From NCBI GenBank assembly GCA_963971575.1, contig OZ020625.1, positions 30,514,537-30,578,536 on the forward strand: DNA of 64,000 nt, read 5' to 3'. Shown here one piece after another: positions 39,701 to 50,900 of this stretch. The translations under genes were made by a program, and so were the position numbers. The stretch's first letter is position 1; every line of letters starts with the position of its first letter. Origin of the DNA: Liopterus haemorrhoidalis (taxonomy: Eukaryota; Arthropoda; Insecta; Coleoptera; Dytiscidae). The notes under the pieces were generated by a model. It did not search any database and was not told the origin of the DNA. It saw only the letters and a program-made list of their open reading frames with translations.

Positions 39701-42700
39701 AAATTTAAACTGCAGGTCTCTATCTCTTACCGTTTTTGAGATATGATTTTTTTAAGTTGGCACATTTTGTTATTTTTCAATGTTTATGTTTGATGGCCCA
39801 TTAATAAAGTTATGTGCTAGCCACTAGATGCCCAACTTTTGTTACATACTAAACAAGATTTGTGGATTCCAAAAATTCAAACCGCAAGTCTCTATCTTTT
39901 ACCGTTTTGAAGATACGTTTCCAAATATCCAAAAATTTACCTGTAACAATTCAAGTCATTACGAACCAAATATTAATGTATATTTTTTAACCATTCCTTC
40001 CCAAATCAACTTATATTTTTTATTTAACAAGTGTCGTAATAATCTGACCCAATTTTGACTTTGATAAGACAAAAAAAAAATGTTCTACTTTAGGTTTGTT
40101 AGTGCTTATCACCAATTTTTTATAATGTTTAAAAATATTTCCTCAAAATATTTTGTTGAAATTTATTTTAGAATCATTTTTAGCTATTTGCATTAATTTT
40201 GTTGGTTTTTAAGTTACCTGATTTTGCCCAAGTTTCACAACTAATTTGATCACAGGCTACTTGCCACATTTTCAAAACTTCGTTATCACTATATCCGTTT
40301 TGACCAATATGTCTATCATAATAATTTTTTGAACTAATCCCAAATTAGTTCAATGGGGTTAAACTGGCAGTGATAAGGAGGTAATCTTAGTACTTCATGA
40401 CCATACGTTTGTACCAATGTATCAATAAAATAAACTGGTTCAGATTTTAATTTCCTTCGTTTTCTCGTGATTTTGTTAGTGAGAAGTTCAAATTTATTAC
40501 ATTTTATAATTCTACGAATTGTTGATTCCGAAATCTTTAAGGCAGCTGCTACTCTTTGATGGACACAAGATAGAGAAATAAGTGGCCCATTGTTCTCTTT
40601 TTCGGAATTAAAATATTCCAGCAGATTTAAAATTAAAGTTTGTGAATTTAATAATCGGCCGCAAGGTCTATTAATTAATATTATTACCAGACACTGACAG
40701 CTAAGACAAATAACAAAAATCATTTTTAAAATCGCTGGAAAATGGTAACTAGATTATTATATGAATGCACTACTTGATACACACATGTAACAGTCACCTA
40801 TCAGCAATCCAACTATAACTACAAATTTCATCCTTGACAACCTTATAGAACGCCGAGTATTTAAAATTTTAACACTAAAATATTTATCTAGACGTAAGAC
40901 AAACTTGGGTAACGTCCACACTTAATAGTTAATTGACTTTTGACCTAAGTGACTAGCGGGTCAAAAGGTCAATTGCTGTAAACAAATAATAGTTGACCTA
41001 TTCGCCCCTAACAATTTGTTCAAAAAATGCATCAATCGAATTTTTCTTATTAATTATTTCTTTTTACTTTTTTTTGCTATCACATTTATTTTTGATGAAA
41101 CCTTTTTTATTTTCCAGTGACACCTAACAAATCAATATGTGGCCCAGAAACAGAACTGACACTAACAGAAACTGGTTTAGGGTCTTCTTTAACTTTAAGC
41201 CTGACGCCAGATCTGGGTCATTCGAGTTCAACTTGCAAACTTCGTGTGACAGCCCCAGAAAATCACATAGTTCATGTCAATATCATAGAAGACGATAATG
41301 ATATTAGTACAGTTACAGAAAGATCATCAGAATCAACATGCATTCTGAGTGTGGTACGTACTATAAAAATTGTTTGGACACTCAAAAAAAAATATTTTTT
41401 TTTAGTATTTGCCGGAAAATAGGAGAACAGCTATATGGAGGAGTGATCCTTGTACCCAGGACATCCTTCCTGATGGAGGTCTTCTTACTCATCAACTCAG
41501 GGTTGTTTGGAACGTACCCAATTCAGAAACCCATGCTCGAGGACGCAAACTCATCATTACGGCGCTAGCACAAGGTATTATATACTAAAAAATACAGGGT
41601 TACTTTTTATGTTTTTACAAACGACCACTAGATGTCAATGTTGAAATGTATCATTACTATATTCGTAAAATTTGGTATTGTGAAATCAACGATTTTAGTC
41701 AACATAAGTAAGGCCTAACTCAACAACAATGCATAGATTCGCTTCGTTCAACTTTTGGTAATGAAGCACCATCAGAAAAGTTTACAATGGGTTTTTTTCA
41801 ATATTTTTTTTCCAAATGTATTAAATGTAGTAAAATCTGTTTAAGCCGCTTTTAAATCTTGATTAAACGTGAAAAAATGCTGAATTGTTTCAACTGCTGT
41901 AAATGAATCCTTTATAGTAGATGTTTAGAAATCGGTTGTTTCTTCCATTTCCACTTCGTCGTTGTTTATTTTTGACTCCAAATTTGGATCTGACCCAGCT
42001 AAAATTTCATCTTCCGTCATATCCTCCTCCGTTTCAAGTTCATCAATATTTGAAAAATTTATATTAACCCATTATATTTTTTATTTTATTTATTATTATT
42101 TTTTTTTTTTGCATTTATATCACATAAAAAAATTAAGTAATTGATATTTTGACAAATTTTAACTTTCGCATCCATAGGAGCCTCAGGAGATGGTGTCGTC
42201 ATATGACGACAACGGGACTTACTGCATGACATTGTTAAATAATACGTTTTTTTATGTTTATGTAGCACAATTTTAGTTTTATGCTGCGTTCAGAACCTCT
42301 CAATTAGGAATTAGAATGAGTACTTAGAATTAACGTAAATGTTTGTTATACGTAACTGTACGTTATCGTTCACAACCTTCAAAATTATACTTATAAATTA
42401 AAATTAGAAGTTAGGGGACGCCAAACTCTTACGTTAATTTCTAATTGACGCGTGCGCAGTAAGCAGCTGTCAATCTGTCTAACCAAAAATATTATTATTA
42501 AAGTAAACGTCTAAATTGTATTGGAATTGAATTGGAAATAACACAATAATGACGCAGACCTATCACACAGACTTCTAAAATGCTTCTAAACACACAAAAA
42601 CTTATTACAAATATTAACAGATCGATCGGTAAAGTAGAAATCGATAAAAGTTTGTAGCTAAAATACTAGATGTCAGTGTCTTAATCTTAGTTTCTTAATT

Positions 42701-45700
42701 TATATTGTGAATGCAACTTAATTTCTAATTCTTAATTTTATGTTAAGTACTAATTTTACGTTAATTCTAATTTATAATTGAGAGGTTCTGAACGCAGCAT
42801 TATTTCACACAAAACTCTGTTTAATTATAGAAAAGAAAAAACTAAATCAGGATCATTTGACCAATACATTTTTTCAGATGGTAATTGATGGTAGCCAGAT
42901 AGTAAAATTCCCAAAAAAGTCTTCAACTCTTCTACAGAAAAAGTAAATGGTTCATTTTTTGTTGCAGAGTAACAGATACTCTCTTTTACAATATAAGAGT
43001 TTATTTCATCAGTCCAAATGGTTTCAAATAATTGCACAGGCGATAACTGTTCGATTTTACTCTTTATATTCAACAGAACTTCTTCGAATCTTTTTTCAAA
43101 GATAGGTAACTTTGTGTAATGAGGTTTTTGGCGGCTCCACATAGGTTTTTCATTATTCGCGACTGCAAATAACAGTGAGACGCCTGGTGGTGACTGGCTA
43201 AATTAAACAGAAGCGTATATTTGGATAATATTTGTAGCGTGTTGTGCTGCAGTTTATGTGAATTAAGAAGTATTTTAAAATATAGTGACTTAAATACAAT
43301 GCTTTTTTGCCGAAATATTGTTTGAACAGATAAATATTAAGAAAAAACTTCTGACATATACGCTTCTCGGCCGCCATTAGCTGTTGTACTCAGCGCCGCC
43401 AACGTTAGTTTCAGTCGCGAATATAATCGACGTTTCTTATTAGATTTAGAAGTGCTGGGCATAGAACTTGGCGCAGAAATAATATTTTTTAACTTAAAAT
43501 GAACTTCCACTTCACCTGCAGTATCTTTCACTTCAGGTGCGTCATGGAGTAAAACATCATCATCTATATCTTCTTCATCTGTCTCTTCGTCAATCGGTGG
43601 AGGTAAAACGACAATATCCTCATTTTCATTTTCATCTACTTCTCCCCAAAAGGAATCGTCGTTAATTATTTCCTCTAATTCGCGAACTGTTAAAGCTCTT
43701 TTCGTAGACATTTTACTAAAAAAAATATTATCCTCAGTATGGAAATAATTTTAAAATACTTGAAAAACTTATGGTTATCTTATTCACTAAATAATCACTA
43801 CAAATATACACGCATTTGCAGAGTAGAACCGCCTAGTAAGTGAAACAACCCTGAAGCGTTATTATATCTGTGAGTCCCACTGTCGCCCTATGACTACAGT
43901 GAATTTAGACTTTATTAATACTTTATATTTCATAAATGATAAATAGAAACACGTATAAAATGAAAATTTTCGCTAGCAACTTAAAAAAAATTAACTATTT
44001 AAAATTTATTATAAATAATTATTCAAAATACTTCATATATCAAAAACTAAATAATAAAGATGCATTTCCTGCAAAATTTATTTCGAAATATCACATCGGC
44101 GAAAAGTTACAGGCCCTTAATTGTTACAATGTTAATGGGTTAATGCTTTTCGTTTTGCCATATCGACGTCGATGACGTACCTTCAACTCGTAGTTAATCA
44201 CTGAATGAATATGTTTATCTGTCACGTTTCGCCTTGCCTTTTCATAACTTGGTACTTCCTCTAACCAATTTGGTTCTTCCCCGGCGTTTTCGCGTTAGAT
44301 AGTAGTGATACATAGTTATAAAAAATAATTTGACTCAAATTTCAAGCCATTTCTCGTCGTTATATTAATTTCGTCGTAATATCCGATGTCGTTACAAGCG
44401 ATAAGACTCACGTAAAAAAGACATGTTTCTGGCCGGGACTTCGGAAAAACCGATATGTCGTTACATCAGATGTCGCTATAAACAATCCAATGTATATGAA
44501 AATTCACACCCTTTTTTTTAGGTGAGGCTTGCCAAGGTGAAACCCAACACACCTGTCTCCGTGTTGGATGGTCTCCAATGATGTGCATTTCCCAAGAACT
44601 GATATGTGATGGCATCCCACATTGTCCAAGTGGATCAGTTAGCGATGAAGACACTACTCTCTGCAAGGACAAAAAGCTTCTTCAGCAGGCTTCATGGGAG
44701 AAGATAGCAGAAGAGTTATTTAAGAAGTTAACCAGTAAAAATAGACAAGGAACCCTTATCCCAGCCATCCAGACGGAGGATGTCCATAACTGGTTGTATG
44801 GGAAGGATCAACAGTCCACTACAGAAAGGATTAGCGGGGTTCGAGATTATAAAAACGGTATAACAATTTCGATCTTGACACTGAAAAATAGCCACTCTTG
44901 TAACATTTTGATACTGATGCGATTGAACCTTTTTTTTAATTTCGCTAGATGTGAAACTAGAAAATATTTTTTCCAATAAGCAATTTCTGTTTCAGATTCC
45001 TCGCCTCCAAATATTAACTCGTTAGGGACAGCTCTGTCCCAGTACGGTCCATGGGGTTACCTAATGTTGGGAATGTTGATATGTGGGACAATTCTGATGT
45101 TTTGTGGGCTTTGGGAATGCTGCTGTCGACCTTCTAAACCCAGACCGCCCACCTCAAACCCAGGTAATATATTTTTAGTATTTGTATAAAAAGTGTTCAG
45201 AATACTTATAGTACTGTAAAAATTGTAACATTAGTAGATTTCTCCAGAAATTGTGACGTTCGTAGATTCCTCCAGAAATCTTGACTAATAGAAACCTCTA
45301 TAAATTGTAACTTTAATACATTTCTCCAGAGTTTTGACCTTAGTAGATTTCTCCAAAAATTGTGATCTTAGTAGATTTCTCCATTAATTTTGAGCTTAGT
45401 AGATTTATCCAGAAATTTCGACTAGTTTAATTTTCCATAAATTCTAACTTTAGAAAATTTCTCCAAAGATTTTGACCTTTAATTTTTTTTTTTTAAATTG
45501 AGACGAAAGTAGATTTCTCCAGAAATTGTGGCCTTAGTAGATTTCTCCAGAAATTGTGACCTTAGTAGATTTCTCCATAAATTGTGAACTTAGTAGATTT
45601 CTCCAGAAATTGTGACCTTAGTAGATTTCTCCATGAATTGTGAACTTAGTAGATTTCTCCAGAAATTGTGGCCTTGGTAGAATTTTCCGTAAATTGTAAT

Positions 45701-47650
45701 TTTGGTAGATCTCTCCAGAAATTGTAACCTTAGTAGATTTCTCCAGAAACTGTGACCTTAGTAGAATTCTCCATAAATTGTAACTTTAGTAGATTTCTCC
45801 AGAAATTGTGACCTTCGTAGATTCCTCCAGAAATCTTGGCTAGTAGAAATCTCCATAAATTGTAACTTAAGTACATTTCTCCATAGTTTTGACCATAGTA
45901 GATTTCTTCAGAAATTTTGACCTTATTATATTTATCCAGAAATCTCGACTAGTAGAATTCTCCATAAATTCTAACTTTAGAAATTTTCTTCAAAGATTTT
46001 GACCTTAGTAGATTTCTCCAAAAACTGTGACTTAAGTAAAGTTCTCCAGAAATTGTGACCTTAATAGATTTCTCCAGAAATTGTGACCTTAGTAGATTTC
46101 TCCAGATATCTCGACTAGTAATTTTCTCCAGAAATATCGACTAGTAGAATTCTCCATAAATTCAAACTTGAGTAGATTTCTCCAGAATTTTTAACCTTAG
46201 TAGATTACTACACAACTTATGATCTTAGTAGATTTCTCCAGAAATTATGACCTTAGTAGATTTCTCCAGAAATTATGACCTTATTAAATTTCTCTAGAAA
46301 TTGTGACCTTAGTAGATTTCTCCAGAAATTGTGACCTTAGTAGATTTCTCCAGAAATTGTGACCTTAGTAGATTTCTCCAGAAATCTCGACTAGTAGTTT
46401 TCTCCAGAAATATCGACTAGTAGAATTCTCCATAAATTCAAACTTGAGTAGATTTCTCCAGAATTTTTAACCTTAGTAGATTACTACACAACTTATGATC
46501 TTAGTAGATTTCTCCAGAAATTATGACCTTAGTAGATTTCTCCAGAAATTATGACCTTATTAAATTTCTCTAGAAATTGTGACCTTAGTAGATTTCTCCA
46601 GAAATTGTGACCTTAGTAGATTTCTCCAGAAATTGTGACCTTAGTAGATTTCTCCAGAAATCTCGACTAGTAGTTTTCTCCAGAAATATCGACTAGTAGA
46701 ATTCTCCATAAATTCAAACTTGAGTAGATTTCTCCAGAATTTTTAACCTTAGTAGATTACTACACAACTTATGATCTTAGTAGATTTCTCCAGAAATTAT
46801 GACCTTAGTAGATTTCTCCAGAAATTATGACCTTATTAAATTTCTCTAGAAATTGTGACCTTAGTAGATTTCTCCAGAAATTGTGACCTTAGTAGATTTC
46901 TCCAGAAATTGTGACCTTAGTAGATTTCTCCAGAAATCTCGACTAGTAGTTTTCTCCAGAAATATCGACTAGTAGAATTCTCCATAAATTCAAACTTTAG
47001 TAGATTTCTTCAGAATTTTTTACCTCAGTAGATTTCTACACAACTTGTGATCTTAGTAGATTTCTCCTGAAATTATGACCTTAGTAGATTTCTCCAGAAA
47101 TTATGACCTTAGTAAATTTCTCTAGAAATTGCGACCTTAGTAGATTTCTCCAGAAATTATGACCTTAGTAGATTTCCCCAAAGATTTTGACCTTAGTAGA
47201 TTTCTACAGAAATTCTGACCTTAGTAGATTTCTCCAGAAATTGTGACCTTAGTAGATTTCTCCAGAAATTATGGCCTTATTAGATTTCTCCAGAAGTTGT
47301 GACCTTAGTAAATTTCTCCAGAAATTGTGACCTTAATAGATTTCTCCAGAAATTGTGGAAGTTGGATTAGTGAATTTTTAGAATACTATTGCATAATCCG
47401 GGGACGAAGCCCACGCTGCTTTACTATTTTAATAATTATACAATTGTTTGTTATAGTTTTCATAGTGATGATATAAGAAAAATATTTACATCTGCATTGT
47501 TTTTTAGGTTCATCATCTCCACAAACCACCGTCCTGATAATATCTCCCCAAGAAATGGAGGAAAATCAATCTCCCCCCAACTATGAAGATCTGGATCAGC
47601 CCCCCAGTTATAGAGAACTATTTCCCAAAACAAGACCTGCATGTGATTAA
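36790..47650 (+). CDS. CUB-like/LDLa single-pass membrane protein with two PPxY motifs
   Basis: Exons are 36790-36862, 41118-41353, 41406-41574, 44522-44857, 44996-45163 and 47508-47650, all GT/AG and phase-consistent, giving 374 aa; intron 2 is only 52 nt. Residues 1-24 look like a signal peptide (LSVIIQIFILEYFAL). Residues 30-159 resemble a CUB domain (CKLRVTAPENHIVHV; DGGLLTHQLRVVW; GRKLIITA). Residues 163-207 are an LDL-receptor class A repeat with CDGIPHC and SDEDTTLC. A membrane span lies at 290-311, followed by ECCCRPSKPRPP. The tail ends with PPNY (350-353) and PPSY (359-362), expected to bind WW domains of Nedd4-type ligases. The CUB-LDLa-TM order recalls Neto, and LDLa-TM-PPxY recalls LDLRAD4; neither fit is complete. 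AATAAA at 47701. A minisatellite fills the last intron. Confidence 0.8.
37183..37802 (-). mobile_element. GTCY-microsatellite element, near-complete copy
   Basis: Read on the plus strand it runs from TTACCGACCGTCAACATATA, through a short GTCT/GTCC tract at about 37305-37360, to GTAGCCACAACTGATTTTTT. It lies in intron 1 of the CUB/LDLa gene. Confidence 0.65.
37815..38570 (+). mobile_element. GTCY-element fragment split by a Harbinger-like MITE
   Basis: The left part (GACGGACGGACAG to CAATACCTCCCTTA, 37815-37947) and the right part (ATATGTTGGCGG from 38553) are contiguous in the other copies. The MITE at 37948-38549 therefore inserted into this copy. Confidence 0.7.
37948..38549. mobile_element. 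PIF/Harbinger-like MITE, TTA duplication
   Basis: The ends TACCCTTTTCACGCTAGA and, inverted, TACCATTTTCACACTAGA are flanked by TTA on both sides (37945-37947 and 38550-38552). A 3-bp TTA/TWA duplication is typical of PIF/Harbinger. The intact GTCY copies provide the empty site. No transposase remains. Confidence 0.8.
38570..39300. other. Intron 1 of the CUB/LDLa gene, one unassigned open frame
   Basis: A frame at about 38640-38831 follows TATTACAG and encodes MCQEVAHLYLSILERSLYEE onward to a stop, about 64 codons. I cannot connect it in phase to a host exon or assign a family. The rest is A+T-rich without recognised features. Confidence 0.25.
39310..39960 (+). repeat. Satellite A, diverged block
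   Basis: There are about four to five units with AAACCGCAGGTCTCTATC and GTTGTGTGCTAGCCACTAG, in intron 1 of the CUB/LDLa gene. Confidence 0.8.
40215..40855 (-). mobile_element. IS630/Tc1-like element, internally deleted (copy 2)
   Basis: The minus strand (40334-40723) encodes SEKENNGPLISLSCVHQRVA then ALKISESTIRRIIK and, after a deletion, LPPYHCQFNPIELIWD. This is the same junction seen in copy 1 at 21561-22440, so both descend from one deleted progenitor. The shared terminal motif with ATTTCATCCTTGACAA lies near 40828-40845. Confidence 0.65.
41600..42280. other. Intron 3 of the CUB/LDLa gene, left part
   Basis: No host exon was seen. The minus strand at about 41940-42050 reads as an acidic stretch (IDELETEEDMTEDEI), and 41740-41900 as a Phe/Lys-rich stretch. 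It could be the C-terminal tail of a pogo/Tigger-type transposase, but this is weak. Confidence 0.25.
42281..42802. mobile_element. MITE with TGCTGCGTTCAGAACCTCTC termini, TTA duplication
   Basis: The left end TGCTGCGTTCAGAACCTCTC is exactly mirrored at the right end (GAGAGGTTCTGAACGCAGCA), with TTA on the outer side of each. Inside, variants of AATTAGAATTAACGTAAATG recur near both ends. TTA duplication and a GCGTTC-containing terminus suggest PIF/Harbinger. It abuts the truncated end of the piggyBac transposase. Confidence 0.75.
42825..43711 (-). pseudogene. piggyBac-type transposase, N-terminal two exons only
   Basis: The minus-strand frame 43337-43711 starts MSTKRALTVRELEEIINDDS, then a long acidic stretch. 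The frame at 42825-43142 contains WSRQKPHYTKLPIFEKRFEE and a block reading FSVEELKTFLGILLSGYHQL then MYWSNDP, as in piggyBac/PGBD proteins. A good minus-strand acceptor (TTATTTGCAG, near 43164) could join the two frames across a roughly 180-bp intron. Everything after the first third of the DDE domain is missing, and the frame ends at 42825 next to a MITE. It is a truncated relic, or possibly a domesticated N-terminus. Confidence 0.6.
43712..44521. other. Intron 3 of the CUB/LDLa gene, right part
   Basis: Upstream flank of the piggyBac relic. Two short Lys-rich frames (for example 43936-44175) have no recognisable domain. I see nothing else. Confidence 0.4.
45180..47360 (+). repeat. 28-bp minisatellite, block 1 (last intron of the CUB/LDLa gene)
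   Basis: The unit is close to GTGACCTTAGTAGATTTC plus TCCAGAAATT, repeated roughly 75-80 times with substitutions. A 276-bp higher-order unit, marked by CTAGTAGAATTCTCC at 46141, 46417, 46693 and 46969, is repeated three times almost exactly. Most units contain TTCTCCAGAA, a TTC-N4-GAA inverted motif. Confidence 0.95.
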
Positions 47651-47700
47651 TATATATTTTTAGTTTTATAAAAAATATTTTTGTATATATTTATATAATA

Positions 47701-47706
47701 AATAAA
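47701..47706 (+). promoter_or_regulatory. Polyadenylation signal of the CUB/LDLa gene
   Basis: AATAAA lies 50 nt after the stop codon and overlaps further A+T-rich repeats of the same hexamer. Confidence 0.6.
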
Positions 47707-47950
47707 TTTAAAAAATAAATACTTGACTAAGTCCCCGACCTTAAGTGCTTAAAAAGAGACAATTTAGTGCTGCCCTCTTTGGTCTTAACGCCTTCAAAAT
47801 GACACTGACATATGACATAAAAATATATTGTTTTTTATTTATCAAAATTATTTGTTTGAAATCTTGTGACATTAAAGAACGTGTATACTTTTTTAAAAGC
47901 ACCTTTTGATTATTTTTAAGTGAATATATTTTATATAATTTTATTTTAAA

Positions 47951-50900
47951 ATGGGCGTCCCGAAAAAAGGAAATAAAAAGAGAAAGGAGAATCAGAAACT
48001 AGAGAAAAAAGATAATAAACCTAAGAAAAAGGTAGAAACGAAAACGAATGAAACGACAAATCATCAAAATGAAGATAGTAAAGTTGATGAATTTAAATGT
48101 TTAAAAGATATGATGAAAGCTAAAAATTTGGTAAATAATATTTTTTTAAAAATACATAAAGACCAATACAAGTGATCTAAATTTGGAGATATCTCCAGAA
48201 ATTTCGAACTTAGTAGATTTACCCATTGTAACTTCCAGTACAAATCTCCATAAATTCAAGCTTAAGTCGATTTCTCCAGAACTTGTGACCTTAGTAGATT
48301 TCTCCAGAAACTGTGACCTTAACAGATTTTTCCAGAAATTGTGACCTTAGTAGATTTCTCCAGAACTTGTGACCTTAGTAGATTTTTCCAGAACTTGTGA
48401 CCTTAGTAGATTTCTGCAGAAACTGTGACCTTAACAGATTTTTCCAGAAATTGTGACCTTAGTAGATTTCTCCAGAACTTGTGACAGTAGATTTCTCCAG
48501 AAACTGTGACCTTAACAGATTTTTCCAGAAATTGTGACCTTAGTAGATTTCTCCAGAACTTGTGACAGTAGATTTCTCCAGAAACTGTGACCTTAACAGA
48601 TTTTTCCAGAAATTGTGACCTTAGTAGATTTCTCCAGAAATTGTGACCTTATTATATTCCTTCAGAAATTGTGACTTTAGTAGGTTTTTTTTAAGTTGAC
48701 CTTAAATTTCTCCACAAGCTGTAGTAGATTTTTCCAGAAATTCTGACACTAGATTTTTCCATTGTGACCTTATATTTCTGCTGAAATTTTGTATATTTAT
48801 TCCATTGCGATGCTAATAAATTTCTCCAGAAAATAACTTGAGTACATTTCTCTAGATACTGACAGTTGATTTCTCCATTGAGACCTTAATAAATTTCTCC
48901 AGAAAATTTTAGTTCTATTGCTTCAGAAATTCACCTTCGTAGATTTCTCCAGAAAATTTAAGCTCAATTGCTCAGTAGTAGAGATGGTGTCCTTTCTAAT
49001 TTTTTCCAGAAATTGACTTGAGTAAATTTCTTTAAATATTGTGACAGTAGATTTATCCAATGTGGCCTAAGTAGGTTTCTTTAAAAATTTTGAGCTTAAT
49101 TTCTCCAGAAATTCGTTTAAATAGATTTTTCCAAAGATGATATGCTTTCTAAATTTCTCCAGAAATTGACTTGGGTAAAAATTTCTAGATATTGTGACAG
49201 TAGATTTCTTTATTGTGACCCTAGTAGATTTCTTCAGAAACTTTTAGCTCAATTTATCCAGAAATTCGTCTAAGTGGATTTCTCCAGAGATTGTGTCCTT
49301 TTTAAACTTCTCCAAAAATGAATGTTAGTAGATTTCTCCATAAATTGTGACCTTAGTAGATTTCTCCAGACCGATTTTCTCCATTATAACCTTAGTGGAT
49401 TTCTCCAGAAATCTTGACTTGTAGAAATCTCCATAATTTAGTAGATTCCTCCAAAGATTTTGACCTTAGTAAATTTCTCCAGAAATCATGATTAGTAGAT
49501 ATCTCCAAAAATTTTAACTTTAGTAGATTTCTCTAGATTGTGACCTTAGTAGATTTCTCCAGAAATTCACCTTTACAAATTTCTCCAGAGATTGTGTTCT
49601 TTCTAAATTTCTCCAGAAATTAATGTTAGTAGATTTCTCCAGAAATTGTGATCATAGTAGATTTCTCCAGAAATTGTGACCTTAGTAAATTTCTCCAGAA
49701 ATTGTGACCTTAGATTCCTCCAGAAATCATGACTAGTAGATGTCTCCAGAAATTTTAACTTTAGTAGATTTCTCCAGATTTTGACCTTAGTAGATTTCTC
49801 CAGAAATTGTACCCTTGGTAATTTTTTTCAGAAATTGCCACCTTAGTAGATTTCTCCAGAAATTGTGACCTTAGTTGGTTTCTCCATAAATTCACCTGTA
49901 AAGATTTCTCCAGATTTTGTCCTTTCTAAATTTCTCCAGAAATGAATGATAAATTTCTCCAGAAATTGTGACCATAGTAGAATTATCCATAAATTCATCA
50001 AATTGTACGTAAAATTCATTCGCTATTACATACTAATTAGGTCTAATTTTCAGTCCGGCTCGCCTTTGGTTGTAGGAGCTACAATGTTAGAAAACTCTTT
50101 ACAACTAGAAAAATTATTGGAAAAGGGCCACAACCCAAATGAATCAGGAACGGTAACATAAAAAAATAAATTATTTTTGCTACCATATTAGTCCTTCCAT
50201 CATTGCTTTTATTTTTCAGGATAAGGTTCCAGCATTACACCTTGCAGTAAAGAACAAATCTATAGAAATAGCTGTAATTTTAGTTTCCAAAGGAGCAGAT
50301 TTGGCAGTAATGGATGAAAACGGAGACAACCTCTTCCTGATAGCAATTGGAAACAAAACATGGGATGAAGACACTTTTTTTAAATTTTATAACAAATTAA
50401 GAAATACTGAAAATATTAATATTAATCATCAGAATAATGTTGGGAATAATATTGTTCATTTTACAGTCAAAAGACATTGGGGTACATTATTGAATACTTT
50501 AATTAATGATGGGGTAAGAAATTGTTTCATTGGCTCTACTACCTTATAATGCTTGACGTGTTCCTATTTCCCAAATTTCCAAGCTAGTCAATTGTACAAT
50601 AGTACAAGGGCTAACTTTTAAGTTTTTACAAAAACTAAGAAAGAATTTTTTTTGGCAATAATATTTACATAACTCTTATTATTGACTTAACAGCAAAAAA
50701 TTTCAAACAAAAAATATTTAAAATTAAAAGACAATTCTATTATCTAAATACAATTTTTTGATTGGAGAAATATTTTAAGAGCTATGGCGGGAAAACTCTA
50801 AAAGTTAAAATTTAATTATCTCCCTTATTATTGACTTAACAGCAAAAAAATGTAAAACAAATATTGTTTAAAATTAAAAGACAAATCTTTTATTTAAATA

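Noticed and set aside
45180..47360. CRISPR-like repeat-spacer array
   Set aside because: The 28-bp units are head-to-tail without unique spacers, and the DNA is eukaryotic; it is a minisatellite.
47951..48175. Stand-alone small Lys-rich protein ending at 48175
   Set aside because: A GTAAAT donor at 48131 joins in phase to the exon at 50054, so it is better explained as exon 1 of the ankyrin/pseudokinase gene, though exon 1 is the least certain exon.
45180..50000. Heat-shock elements in the minisatellite
   Set aside because: The TTC and GAA arms are four bases apart, whereas heat-shock elements need two; only the STAT-like spacing fits.
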